Assembly (NCBI GenBank): GCA_938021685.1
Contig: CALIFM010000011.1
Location: 1 to 5,864 of the forward strand
DNA from: an uncultured Gammaproteobacteria bacterium
GTDB taxonomy: Bacteria; Pseudomonadota; Gammaproteobacteria; Arenicellales; Poriferihabitantaceae
DNA: 5,864 bases
Reading direction: 5' to 3'
Under the pieces are notes generated by a model that did not search any database, had not been told where the DNA came from, and saw nothing but the letters and a program-made list of their open reading frames with translations. Shown one piece after another: positions 1-5,864 of the stretch (its first letter is position 1; each line of letters opens with the position of its first letter). The translations under genes were made by a program, and so were the position numbers.

Positions 1-343
1 CCATGAGATAGGAGCCTTAGTGTTTGCGATTAATGCGATGGGCAGTGGTTATCGCACTGTGTATCTGGGCGCAGACATGCCGTTAGAACCATTGCCGCAC
101 ATTGCAGAGCGCAGCGCTGCTAAAGCAATTGTGATTGCAGCTGGTGCCCTTGAAGATGACGATGGTCTGCTCGATGGGCTAACTCAATTGTGGCAAGCTG
201 CGAGTTGTCCGGTTTTTGTTGGAGGTCAATGGTCAGTATTGCAGCATGATGCTTTGCTGGCGGTGGGTATTACACCGTTGGGTGAGCAGCTTGCTTTAGC
301 GATGCATTTGTTGGAAGCCGCTGTGCCAGTACAGCGAAGTTAG
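1..343 (+). CDS. C-terminal cobalamin-binding domain of a MerR-type (CarH/LitR-like) regulator, 5'-truncated
   Basis: The reading frame is open from base 2 and runs to the TAG at 341-343, giving about 113 residues of a protein whose start lies outside the window. The GTG at base 20 is not the real start, because the frame continues upstream as HEIGAL. The visible HxxG, then the VYLGADMP stretch about 20 residues on, then the IVIAAGA and VFVGGQ strands match the Rossmann-like B12-binding domain; the His of HxxG is normally the lower axial cobalt ligand. Such domains close CarH/LitR MerR regulators, in which adenosylcobalamin acts as a light sensor: darkness favours DNA binding and light releases repression. 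The MerR HTH itself is not in the window, so that part is inferred from domain type and from the adjacent photolyase gene, a pairing known in Pseudomonas and other gammaproteobacteria. A stand-alone corrinoid protein or B12-dependent enzyme subunit is a less likely alternative. Confidence 0.8.
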   Translation, partial: HEIGALVFAINAMGSGYRTVYLGADMPLEPLPHIAERSAAKAIVIAAGALEDDDGLLDGLTQLWQAASCPVFVGGQWSVLQHDALLAVGITPLGEQLALAMHLLEAAVPVQRS

Positions 344-374
344 CTCTTGGGCCAATGCTTAAGTCAGCTGCACG

Positions 375-1760
375 ATGGTAATTAGCATAGTATGGTTTCG
401 GCGAGATTTACGCCTGCAAGGTAATGCAGCCTTGCAAGCAGCTTGCGCTTCTGGCGCGGTAGTGCCAGTTTATATACATAACTCTGAAGAACAGCAGCCA
501 TGGCCAATGGGGGCAGCTAGCCGCTGGTACGCCCATCAGTCTTTAGAAAAACTGGATGCGTCTTTAAAGGCTTTGCAAAGCCAATTGTTTTTTGAGCAAG
601 GAGACAATATACACTGCTTATTGAGTTTGGCTCGCCGAGTCGGCGCCAAGTGCATTATGTGGAACCGTATTTATGAGCCTGAATGGGTTAAGCGAGATGG
701 AGTAACCAAGCAAGTACTTGAAAAGTCTGGATTTGAAGTGAAGATTTTCCATGATCATGCTTTATTTAAGCCTGGTGAAGTACTGAATAAGGCAGGGCTG
801 CCTTATCAAGTGTTTACACCGTATTGGCGTGCTCTATCACCAAATATTTTGCAAGTAGAGAGCTCAAGCTTGAACCGGTCACTTGCAGATATATCTTGCT
901 CAATAACGCCAGTTATTAATGTACAGCAAAGTACATTAAGTTTAGACGAGCTTGGTTTGTTAGATGACCATTCATGGCATGAGAAGCTGCATGCACATTG
1001 GCAGGCCGGTGAGGCAGCTGCTGCCAGCAGGTTGGCATTTATGTTGACGAAGTTAGCACAATATCCTCAGCAGCGTGATTACCCCGCTGTTTCAGCTACC
1101 AGTGGATTATCTGCCGCGCTGCACTTTGGTGAAGTGTCTGCTTGGCAAATAGTGCAGGCTTTGCACCCCACGTGGCAAGGCGAAATGGGTAGTAAGGCTG
1201 CGCAAGGTGCAGAGGCATTAGTGCGTCAGCTGGCTTGGCGTGAGTTTGCTATCAATTTGATTTATCAGCACCCATGCAGCGATCAGGTTTCTTTGAATAC
1301 ACAATATGAACAGTCGGATATTTGGGGCTATGATGAGATCTTGATTAGAAAATGGCAGCGAGGCGAAACTGGATTTGCCTTGGTCGATGCTGGTATGCAG
1401 CAACTGTGGCAAACAGGCACTATGCACAATCGAGTGCGAATGGTGGTGGCGTCATTTTTAACCAAAAACTTAGGCCAGCATTGGTTGCATGGGGCGCGCT
1501 GGTTTTGGGATACGCTAGTAGATGCTGATTTGCCTAATAACACTATGGGCTGGCAGTGGGTGGCCGGTTGCGGCTGCGATGCAGCGCCTTATTACCGTAT
1601 TTTTAACCCAGAGACCCAGGCCAAGCGTTTTGACTCTAAAGGCGAGTACTGTGATCGATGGTTGCAAGGTAAGCCCAATGTTGAAAGGCTAGTAGATTTA
1701 AATCATAGCCGGCAAGCGGCGTTAGATCGCTATGCTGTTTTACGTGACACTAATGCTTAG
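375..1760 (+). CDS. phrB: Deoxyribodipyrimidine photolyase (CPD photolyase)
   Basis: This 461-residue cytosolic flavoprotein uses blue or near-UV light to split cyclobutane pyrimidine dimers in DNA. Residues 1 to about 165 form the alpha/beta antenna domain, with WFRRDLR at 7-13 and N97/Y100/E101/RD108 in the chromophore region. The helical FAD domain spans about 205-430 and includes TSGLSAALHFGEVS (242-255), WRE (288-290), TGTMHNRVRM (347-356), NNTMGWQW (388-395) and RIFNP (408-412). By my alignment to E. coli PhrB, the electron-transfer triad W382/W359/W306 maps to W393/W370/W317, the FAD-N5 Asn378 to N388, and the dimer-contacting W277 and M345 to W288 and M356; all are conserved. E274 is replaced by Q285. 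Length is normal (E. coli 472). The ATG at 375 places WFRRDLR at the expected distance, although no clear Shine-Dalgarno is visible. The gene lies 31 nt after the B12-domain regulator and is probably cotranscribed. Class I versus class III cannot be settled by eye. Confidence 0.95.
   Translation: MVISIVWFRRDLRLQGNAALQAACASGAVVPVYIHNSEEQQPWPMGAASRWYAHQSLEKLDASLKALQSQLFFEQGDNIHCLLSLARRVGAKCIMWNRIYEPEWVKRDGVTKQVLEKSGFEVKIFHDHALFKPGEVLNKAGLPYQVFTPYWRALSPNILQVESSSLNRSLADISCSITPVINVQQSTLSLDELGLLDDHSWHEKLHAHWQAGEAAAASRLAFMLTKLAQYPQQRDYPAVSATSGLSAALHFGEVSAWQIVQALHPTWQGEMGSKAAQGAEALVRQLAWREFAINLIYQHPCSDQVSLNTQYEQSDIWGYDEILIRKWQRGETGFALVDAGMQQLWQTGTMHNRVRMVVASFLTKNLGQHWLHGARWFWDTLVDADLPNNTMGWQWVAGCGCDAAPYYRIFNPETQAKRFDSKGEYCDRWLQGKPNVERLVDLNHSRQAALDRYAVLRDTNA
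1750..1760. other. Tail-to-tail overlap of the photolyase and transporter genes
   Basis: The plus-strand photolyase stop (1758-1760) and the minus-strand transporter stop (complement of 1750-1752) leave the last 11 bp of both genes shared. No terminator hairpin with a U-run was recognised around the junction on either strand, so transcripts from the two operons may run into one another. Confidence 0.85.
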
Positions 1761-2616
1761 ACTTTGTTGAGGTGTCGCTGTGAAACAAATAAGCGCAGGC
1801 GCCGATAATTAAGGCAATACCGATTAGCATAAAGGTGTTGGGAATGTCGCCCCATACGAGATAACCCATCATGAGTGCAAAGACGATATTGCTGAAAGTA
1901 AAGGGCGCAACGAAGGATAGCTCACCCAGGCGTATAGCGTGAACATGAAGTAGAAAAGAGCTGCTCAATAAAGCGGCGCTTAGAATTAGTAATAGCCATA
2001 GCTTGCCAGTGAGCGGCTGCCAGTTAAAGATCGCAACCACTGCACTAAACAGGGTGACTAAGATCAGTGATGTAAAGGTGACATGAGCGGTATGAATAAC
2101 GTTTGGAATGCGGGCGGTGATGAGATCCCGGCAGGCCAAAAACACCGCTGCGCATACGGGCAACAGCAGAATGGGATCAAAATCAAGCCCGAAGGGGCGA
2201 GTGATAAATAACATGCCAATAAAGCCCATGCATACCGCTAGCCAGCGCAAATAGCCAACTTTTTCTTTTAGCACCAAAGCACCAAAAATAGTCATAAAAA
2301 ATGGCGCGATCCATAGCAGTGTGGTGGCTAAGGCGATGGGAGCTTTGGATAAGGTATAAACATAGCAGCTGGTTGCGCCCACTTCGCACAAGCCACGCAA
2401 AGTGCAGCTTGGTGCAATAATGTTTGCTGAAAACACGGGTTTTCCAATGGCTTTTAAGTACAGTGCAAACAGCGCAACTGCAATACAGCCGCGTACAAAT
2501 AGCGATTGACTCACTGAAAGCGACTCAGTAATGAGCTTAACGCAGGTGTCATTAAGAGTCAGCAGCAGCATTGCAAGCACCAGAAGGGCGGCAGCTCTTA
2601 GATTAGCAGAGTTCAT
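1750..2616 (-). CDS. EamA/DMT-superfamily transporter
   Basis: This 288-residue, highly hydrophobic inner-membrane protein has about ten predicted helices in two EamA halves (roughly residues 7-138 and 148-278), the typical length and layout of drug/metabolite transporters. Family marks are R42-G43 in helix 2, the loop LKEKVGYLRW (116-125) followed by the glycine-bearing helix ending GFIGMLFITRP, and in the second half WGDIPNTFMLIGIALIIGA (255-273). The C-terminus is short, basic and cytoplasmic (STKSKH). Transport direction and substrate cannot be read from sequence; known members export or import amino acids, metabolites or S-adenosylmethionine. It is the last gene of the minus-strand operon, 8 nt after the BKACE stop, with only a weak ribosome site, so translation may depend on the upstream gene. 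Its context suggests it handles the substrate or an end product of the aminotransferase/BKACE route. Its 3' end overlaps the photolyase 3' end. Confidence 0.9.
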   Translation of the reverse strand: MNSANLRAAALLVLAMLLLTLNDTCVKLITESLSVSQSLFVRGCIAVALFALYLKAIGKPVFSANIIAPSCTLRGLCEVGATSCYVYTLSKAPIALATTLLWIAPFFMTIFGALVLKEKVGYLRWLAVCMGFIGMLFITRPFGLDFDPILLLPVCAAVFLACRDLITARIPNVIHTAHVTFTSLILVTLFSAVVAIFNWQPLTGKLWLLLILSAALLSSSFLLHVHAIRLGELSFVAPFTFSNIVFALMMGYLVWGDIPNTFMLIGIALIIGACAYLFHSDTSTKSKH

Positions 2617-2624
2617 TGTCGGTT

Positions 2625-3485
2625 CTATTCTACTTTTAGTGCTTGACTAGCCAGTAATTGCCTTGCTTGTTGCGCACTGGCAATAGGCCGAGTGTGATCA
2701 CTAAGCACATATCTTAGGCTGGCCACTTGCGCTTCATTAGAATGCGCAATAGAGCCATCGGGTTGTAGTAGGTTGTTCTCAAAGCCGATACGTGCATGGC
2801 CGCCTTCATCAATGCTATGCAGCAAGCATTGTTGCTCAGCTGCGCCAAAGGCGCATACCATCCATGTGGTTTGGCTGTCGTGCCATTGATCTAAGAAAGG
2901 CGTTAGGTCTTGCATTGAAGACCGTTGTTTTGCATGATAACGACCCAACACGAACAATACTGAATGAGGGTGGTTGGGCAGGCTGTTGTCGCCTAATAAG
3001 TGATGGTATTGCACTACATCGTCGCGGGAGTACAAAATATACTGCGGCAATATTTCTTGTTCTGCAAGCCAATGGAAGAAGTCGGTGGCAGTAGGCTTAT
3101 CTTCAGGGCAGCGAATGATTTCGCGTAAAGCTACCGACACTGCTTCAGGCTTGACTTGTTTGATAGCGCTGATTTGCTCCTGCGCGCTATAACGTCCTCC
3201 GGCCTCGCTGGTGATTTGTATCAGTAGCTTATTGTCGACTTGATCCTGAATGGCGACTACGGTTTTCTGGTAGCGGTTTGGATCTAGGCTATGGCGTCCA
3301 TCATCTTCACGGATGTGTAAATGTAGCATGCTTGCCCCAGCTGCTTGCACAGCCACAGCAGTGTCTACAATTTGCGGCAAACTAAGCGGCAATGCTTGAT
3401 GATCAGTCTGCTGTTTATAGGCGCCATTGGGCGCGCTGGCAATGACGATAGGTGTCGCGTCTCCTGTTGGTGCGTTGCGACTCAT
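2625..3485 (-). CDS. Beta-keto acid cleavage enzyme (BKACE/DUF849; 3-keto-5-aminohexanoate cleavage protein family)
   Basis: This 286-residue protein is the size of a TIM-barrel BKACE enzyme. The family uses a metal (zinc in Kce) to react a beta-keto acid with acetyl-CoA, giving acetoacetate and the CoA ester of the remaining acid. Visible signatures are APNGA (18-22), the metal-binding HLHIRE (55-60, H55 and H57), QITSEAGGRYS (90-100), VALREIIRCPED (118-129) and GGHARIGFENN (228-238). E236 corresponds to the third metal ligand and R232 to the active-site Arg of Kce. The position after the metal Glu is Asn (N237), where Kce has Asp231. The ATG overlaps the aminotransferase stop as ATGA and is preceded by GAAGG at 6-nt spacing, so this start is well supported. 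The usual database name refers to lysine fermentation, but no other gene of that pathway is here, so the true substrate is unknown. The aminotransferase neighbour suggests a keto acid derived from an amino compound. Confidence 0.92.
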   Translation of the reverse strand: MSRNAPTGDATPIVIASAPNGAYKQQTDHQALPLSLPQIVDTAVAVQAAGASMLHLHIREDDGRHSLDPNRYQKTVVAIQDQVDNKLLIQITSEAGGRYSAQEQISAIKQVKPEAVSVALREIIRCPEDKPTATDFFHWLAEQEILPQYILYSRDDVVQYHHLLGDNSLPNHPHSVLFVLGRYHAKQRSSMQDLTPFLDQWHDSQTTWMVCAFGAAEQQCLLHSIDEGGHARIGFENNLLQPDGSIAHSNEAQVASLRYVLSDHTRPIASAQQARQLLASQALKVE

Positions 3486-4813
3486 ACTAAGCCTTCGAGT
3501 GCATGAGTAAATGTGACCTGCAGCTTAGCAACAATTTCGTCGCAGTGCGCTTCATTAATAATAAATGGCGGCGCCAGTAAAATATGATGACCATGGCGGC
3601 CATCGATGGTGCCAGGCATTGGGTAAATTAATAAGCCGGCTTCCATAGCGCACTGCTTAAGCTTAAAATGCAGCTTGCTATCTGGGCTAAAGGGTTGTTT
3701 GGTGGTTTTATCTTTGACAAACTCGATGCCTAGAAACAAACCACGACCGCGAATATCACCAATATGCGGATGGGTATCAAAGGCAGCATGAAGGGACGTT
3801 TGCAGATAGTTGCTTTGAGCGCTCACATTATCTAACCAGCGTTGCTCGCTGATTTCATTTTGTACAGCTAAGGCGGCTGCACTCACAGTCGGGTGGCAGA
3901 TATAGGTATGGCCATGCTGGAAAAAGCCCGTGCCTACTTTGATGGCCTCGCTGATGCCCTTAGAAATAAGTGTTGCACCAATTGGCTGGTAACCACCGCC
4001 TAAGCCTTTCGCGATAGTGATGATATCGGCTTGCACCTGCTCTTGCTCTATTGCGAAATGCGTGCCGGTGCGGCCCATACCGCACATGATTTCATCTAAA
4101 ATAAGCAGTACACCATAGTGGTCACAAATTTCGCGAATGCGCTTGAAATAGCCTGCTGTTGGTGGCACTGCTCCTGCTGTTGCTCCGACTATGGGCTCTA
4201 CGATAAAGGCAATCACTTTGTCTTCGCCTAGCTCCAATATCTTTCTTTCCAATTCATTGGCTGTGCGTAGGCTGTATTGCTCTTCGGTTTCGTCCTGCGC
4301 TTGCTCACGGTAAGCAAAGCATGGGGCAACATGGTGGCTGTCGGGCAAAATGGGCTTGAACATTTCTTTGCGCATCTCGTTGCCGCCGATAGCTAAAGTC
4401 ATGGTGGTATTACCGTGATAACTTTGCCGCCGGGCAATAAAGTGCTTGCGCTGTGGTTGGCCAATCTCAACAACGTATTGCCGTGCTAGTTTCAGTGCTG
4501 CTTCATTGGCCTCTGAGCCGCCGCTTACCATATAGACTTGGCTCATATTGCTGGGAGCCATGTCGATTAAGCGGTCAGCTAAATTTTCAGACGTTTCTGA
4601 TGTAAAAAAACTGGTGTGGGCATACGCTACCTTATCAAGTTGGGCTTTAATAGCTTGAGTGATAACGGGGTGGTTATGGCCTAAGCAGGATACTGCCGCG
4701 CCGCAACAGGCATCAAGGTAAGACTTACCTTTTGTGTCATAAAGATAAGGGCCTTCGCCATGGTTGATAGTGGCTTTGGGCGCTTGCGCACCGCGATGTA
4801 ATATTTGGCTCAT
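3482..4813 (-). CDS. Class III PLP-dependent aminotransferase
   Basis: This 443-residue fold-type I enzyme transfers an amino group between an amine or amino acid and an oxo acid in the cytosol. It spans the full family length. PLP-site residues are visible in order: GGSEANE (98-104, phosphate binding), YHG (132-134, ring stacking), EPIVG (206-210), LDE (239-241, D240 to the pyridine nitrogen), AKGLGGGYQP (268-277, Schiff-base K269) and HGHTY (300-304, T303 from the neighbouring subunit). RGRGLF (355-360) and a C-terminal YPMPGTIDGR (397-406) are also present; I associate the latter with omega-type proteins often labelled 'aspartate aminotransferase family'. That label should not be taken as the substrate, since class III enzymes mostly act on omega- or beta-amino groups. 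It starts 38 nt after the regulator stop with only a weak ribosome site, and its TGA is fused to the next ATG, tying its expression to BKACE. It probably supplies the keto acid, or a precursor, for that enzyme. Confidence 0.93.
   Translation of the reverse strand: MSQILHRGAQAPKATINHGEGPYLYDTKGKSYLDACCGAAVSCLGHNHPVITQAIKAQLDKVAYAHTSFFTSETSENLADRLIDMAPSNMSQVYMVSGGSEANEAALKLARQYVVEIGQPQRKHFIARRQSYHGNTTMTLAIGGNEMRKEMFKPILPDSHHVAPCFAYREQAQDETEEQYSLRTANELERKILELGEDKVIAFIVEPIVGATAGAVPPTAGYFKRIREICDHYGVLLILDEIMCGMGRTGTHFAIEQEQVQADIITIAKGLGGGYQPIGATLISKGISEAIKVGTGFFQHGHTYICHPTVSAAALAVQNEISEQRWLDNVSAQSNYLQTSLHAAFDTHPHIGDIRGRGLFLGIEFVKDKTTKQPFSPDSKLHFKLKQCAMEAGLLIYPMPGTIDGRHGHHILLAPPFIINEAHCDEIVAKLQVTFTHALEGLV
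3492..3496 (-). promoter_or_regulatory. Ribosome binding site of the BKACE gene
   Basis: On the minus strand GAAGG lies 6 nt before the ATG at 3485, inside the end of the aminotransferase gene. It is the clearest Shine-Dalgarno of the operon and supports the ATGA-overlap start. Confidence 0.6.
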
Positions 4814-4851
4814 TGCTTTTAGACTTTATTTGCCAGTTTTAGTGGTCATGG

Positions 4852-5793
4852 TTAATTAGGTTTGACAGCCTTTAAGCTCAGGCGATCTGATTGTCTGACA
4901 CTGATGCCAAATTGTTCAATCATCTTTTCTCGTTTTTCAAGAGTCTCAAGCGCAATGGTGCCCATCTGCTGGGCAGTCATTGCTAAGGTCGCTTCGGCCA
5001 AGGCAAATGCAGCAGCCATGCTGTTGCTATAAAATTCGCTTTCCGTTGGAATGATCAGATGCTGCATTGCAAACTGTGCTAGGGGTGAATGCGGTGTATC
5101 GGTAATTGCAATGATTTGAATGCCTTGTGACTGAGCGATTTGACAGGCATCCACGGTCGCTTTGGTGTACGGCGCGCAGCCCATTACTACTAGCAGGTCA
5201 CGTTCGTTCATATAGTTTAAAGAGTGACTAATGCCGTGTATATCGTCTTGTAAAATGTCGATGTTTTCTCGAATGAGCCCTAAGCTATAAGAATAAAAAG
5301 CGGCTAAGCAATAGAACTGTCGCCGGCCATGAAAGCGTACTTTGCGTGCATTGATCAAGGTGTCAACTACTTGTTGGCAAGCAGCGCGGCTGATGCTTAA
5401 GTTTAGCGAGCCAACGTTTTGGGTTTCCTGTTCTAGGATGGTTTCAAACAGTGCATCAGGCTTGCTGACATCGCCTTCATCTGCAATTAAACGGGTTACT
5501 TTATTGGTGTAGAAATGATCACTGCCTTCTACATGATCACGAAATAGTTTGTGTAGTGCAGAAAACTTTTTGTAACCTAATGAATAAGCCAGTCGCGTGA
5601 GTGTAGAAGGGTGGACGTTATTGCTACCTGCAATGCTAGACATGGTTGATACCGCTGTGCTTGAAGGCGATGCCAGCATGCGTTTAAGCATGGTAAGGCT
5701 GGTTTGCCCAATACTTAAGGGTGAGTTGCCTTGCTCTATAGCGAAAAGCGCTTCGCGAAGTTCGGCTAATGATTGAGGTGGTAAGTTGTTCAT
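4852..5793 (-). CDS. MurR/RpiR-family transcriptional regulator (HTH plus SIS domain)
   Basis: This 313-residue DNA-binding protein opens the minus-strand operon and presumably controls it. The N-terminal HTH of the RpiR type covers about residues 30-88, with the recognition segment HPSTLTRLAYSLGYKKF (61-77) matching the family pattern of a TxxRxxxxLGYxxF helix. A linker leads to a SIS-like alpha/beta ligand domain at about 128-270, with strands KVRFHG (151-156), LLVVMG (200-205) and IQIIAITD (225-232), then SPLAQFA (236-242). The usual Ser-rich phosphosugar loops are not recognisable: the first reads GRRQFY (156-161) and the second GCAPYT (205-210). A ligand other than a sugar phosphate is therefore plausible. 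The C-terminal tail after 275 is a predicted helix. The start at 5793 gives the usual distance to the HTH; the next Met (residue 35) would cut into it. No strong ribosome site is visible. Confidence 0.9.
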   Translation of the reverse strand: MNNLPPQSLAELREALFAIEQGNSPLSIGQTSLTMLKRMLASPSSTAVSTMSSIAGSNNVHPSTLTRLAYSLGYKKFSALHKLFRDHVEGSDHFYTNKVTRLIADEGDVSKPDALFETILEQETQNVGSLNLSISRAACQQVVDTLINARKVRFHGRRQFYCLAAFYSYSLGLIRENIDILQDDIHGISHSLNYMNERDLLVVMGCAPYTKATVDACQIAQSQGIQIIAITDTPHSPLAQFAMQHLIIPTESEFYSNSMAAAFALAEATLAMTAQQMGTIALETLEKREKMIEQFGISVRQSDRLSLKAVKPN

Positions 5794-5818
5794 TGTTCAA
5801 AGTATCTATGCATTCATC

Positions 5819-5824
5819 ATTTTA
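5819..5824 (-). promoter_or_regulatory. Possible -10 box for the rpiR-aminotransferase-BKACE-transporter operon
   Basis: The minus strand reads TAAAAT, five of six matches to the sigma-70 consensus, 25 bp upstream of the ATG. No convincing -35 is seen 16-18 bp further upstream, where the sequence is A-rich. The inverted repeat occupies the spacer, so the promoter may be weak or regulated. This is the only non-coding space large enough for the operon promoter. Confidence 0.3.
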
Positions 5825-5825
5825 C

Positions 5826-5839
5826 GCAATAAATATTGC
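5826..5839. promoter_or_regulatory. Candidate operator: 14-bp inverted repeat upstream of the RpiR-type gene
   Basis: The sequence reads GCAATA-aa-TATTGC on the plus strand, a perfect 6-bp inverted repeat with a 2-bp centre. It lies 33 bp upstream of the regulator start and just upstream of a possible -10 box. Its position fits self-regulation by the HTH-SIS protein, which would bind as a dimer. AT-rich DNA produces short palindromes by chance, so the role is an inference. Confidence 0.4.
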
Positions 5840-5864
5840 ATTTATTTTCACTTACCTGTCCGTC

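Noticed and set aside
20..343. GTG at base 20 as a true start of a small 107-residue protein
   Set aside because: The frame is open to the window edge and the upstream residues HEIG complete the conserved B12-binding motif, so the gene is cut by the edge.
1218..1543. Two minus-strand frames opposite the photolyase gene
   Set aside because: They lie in the conserved FAD-domain coding region, match no family I know, and have no promoter or ribosome site.
2183..2389. Minus-strand frame within the transporter gene
   Set aside because: It is an out-of-frame shadow; the transporter frame shows clear membrane helices and family motifs across the same bases.
2792..3094. Plus-strand and alternative minus-strand frames within the BKACE gene
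   Set aside because: Both overlap conserved BKACE motifs, have unusual composition and no initiation signal.
2625..3485. Lysine fermentation enzyme Kce as the specific function
   Set aside because: Family membership is clear, but the other lysine-fermentation genes are absent and an active-site position differs.
3482..4813. Aspartate aminotransferase or acetylornithine aminotransferase as the specific function
   Set aside because: The protein is clearly class III, but no arginine pathway gene is nearby and the sequence alone does not fix the substrate.
4814..4851. Seven-codon ATG frame in the gap between regulator and aminotransferase genes
   Set aside because: It is very short, has no ribosome site and is what chance would give in a 38-nt AT-rich spacer.

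Overview
The window looks like a chromosomal segment of a gammaproteobacterium, probably marine or Pseudomonas/Oceanospirillales-like. This is inferred from a moderate GC content (high 40s per cent by eye), dense gene packing and the pairing of a cobalamin-domain regulator with a photolyase. No taxonomic marker is present, so the assignment is soft. Coding density is very high: no stretch over 300 bases lacks a gene, and no rRNA, tRNA, CRISPR array, insertion sequence or integrase was seen.

Left part, plus strand (1-1760). The 3' end of a regulator gene, cut by the window edge, encodes a vitamin B12-binding domain of the kind found at the C-terminus of CarH/LitR-type MerR regulators. It is followed after 31 nt by a complete deoxyribodipyrimidine photolyase gene. 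Together they look like a light-responsive DNA-repair unit.

Right part, minus strand (1750-5864). Four genes run leftward as one apparent operon: a MurR/RpiR-type HTH-SIS regulator, a class III PLP-dependent aminotransferase, a beta-keto acid cleavage enzyme (BKACE, formerly DUF849) and a ten-helix EamA/DMT transporter. The gaps are 38 nt, a 4-nt ATGA overlap, and 8 nt. A 71-base stretch upstream of the regulator carries a perfect inverted repeat, GCAATA-TT-TATTGC, next to a possible -10 box. The photolyase and transporter genes converge and overlap tail to tail by 11 bp.

How the genes may work together (inference). The transporter moves a substrate or product. The aminotransferase converts an amino compound to an oxo acid. 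The BKACE enzyme condenses and cleaves a beta-keto acid with acetyl-CoA, giving acetoacetate and a new acyl-CoA. The regulator senses an intermediate. The substrate is unknown, which makes this cassette the most interesting part of the window. All the protein families are known; what may be undescribed is the pathway.
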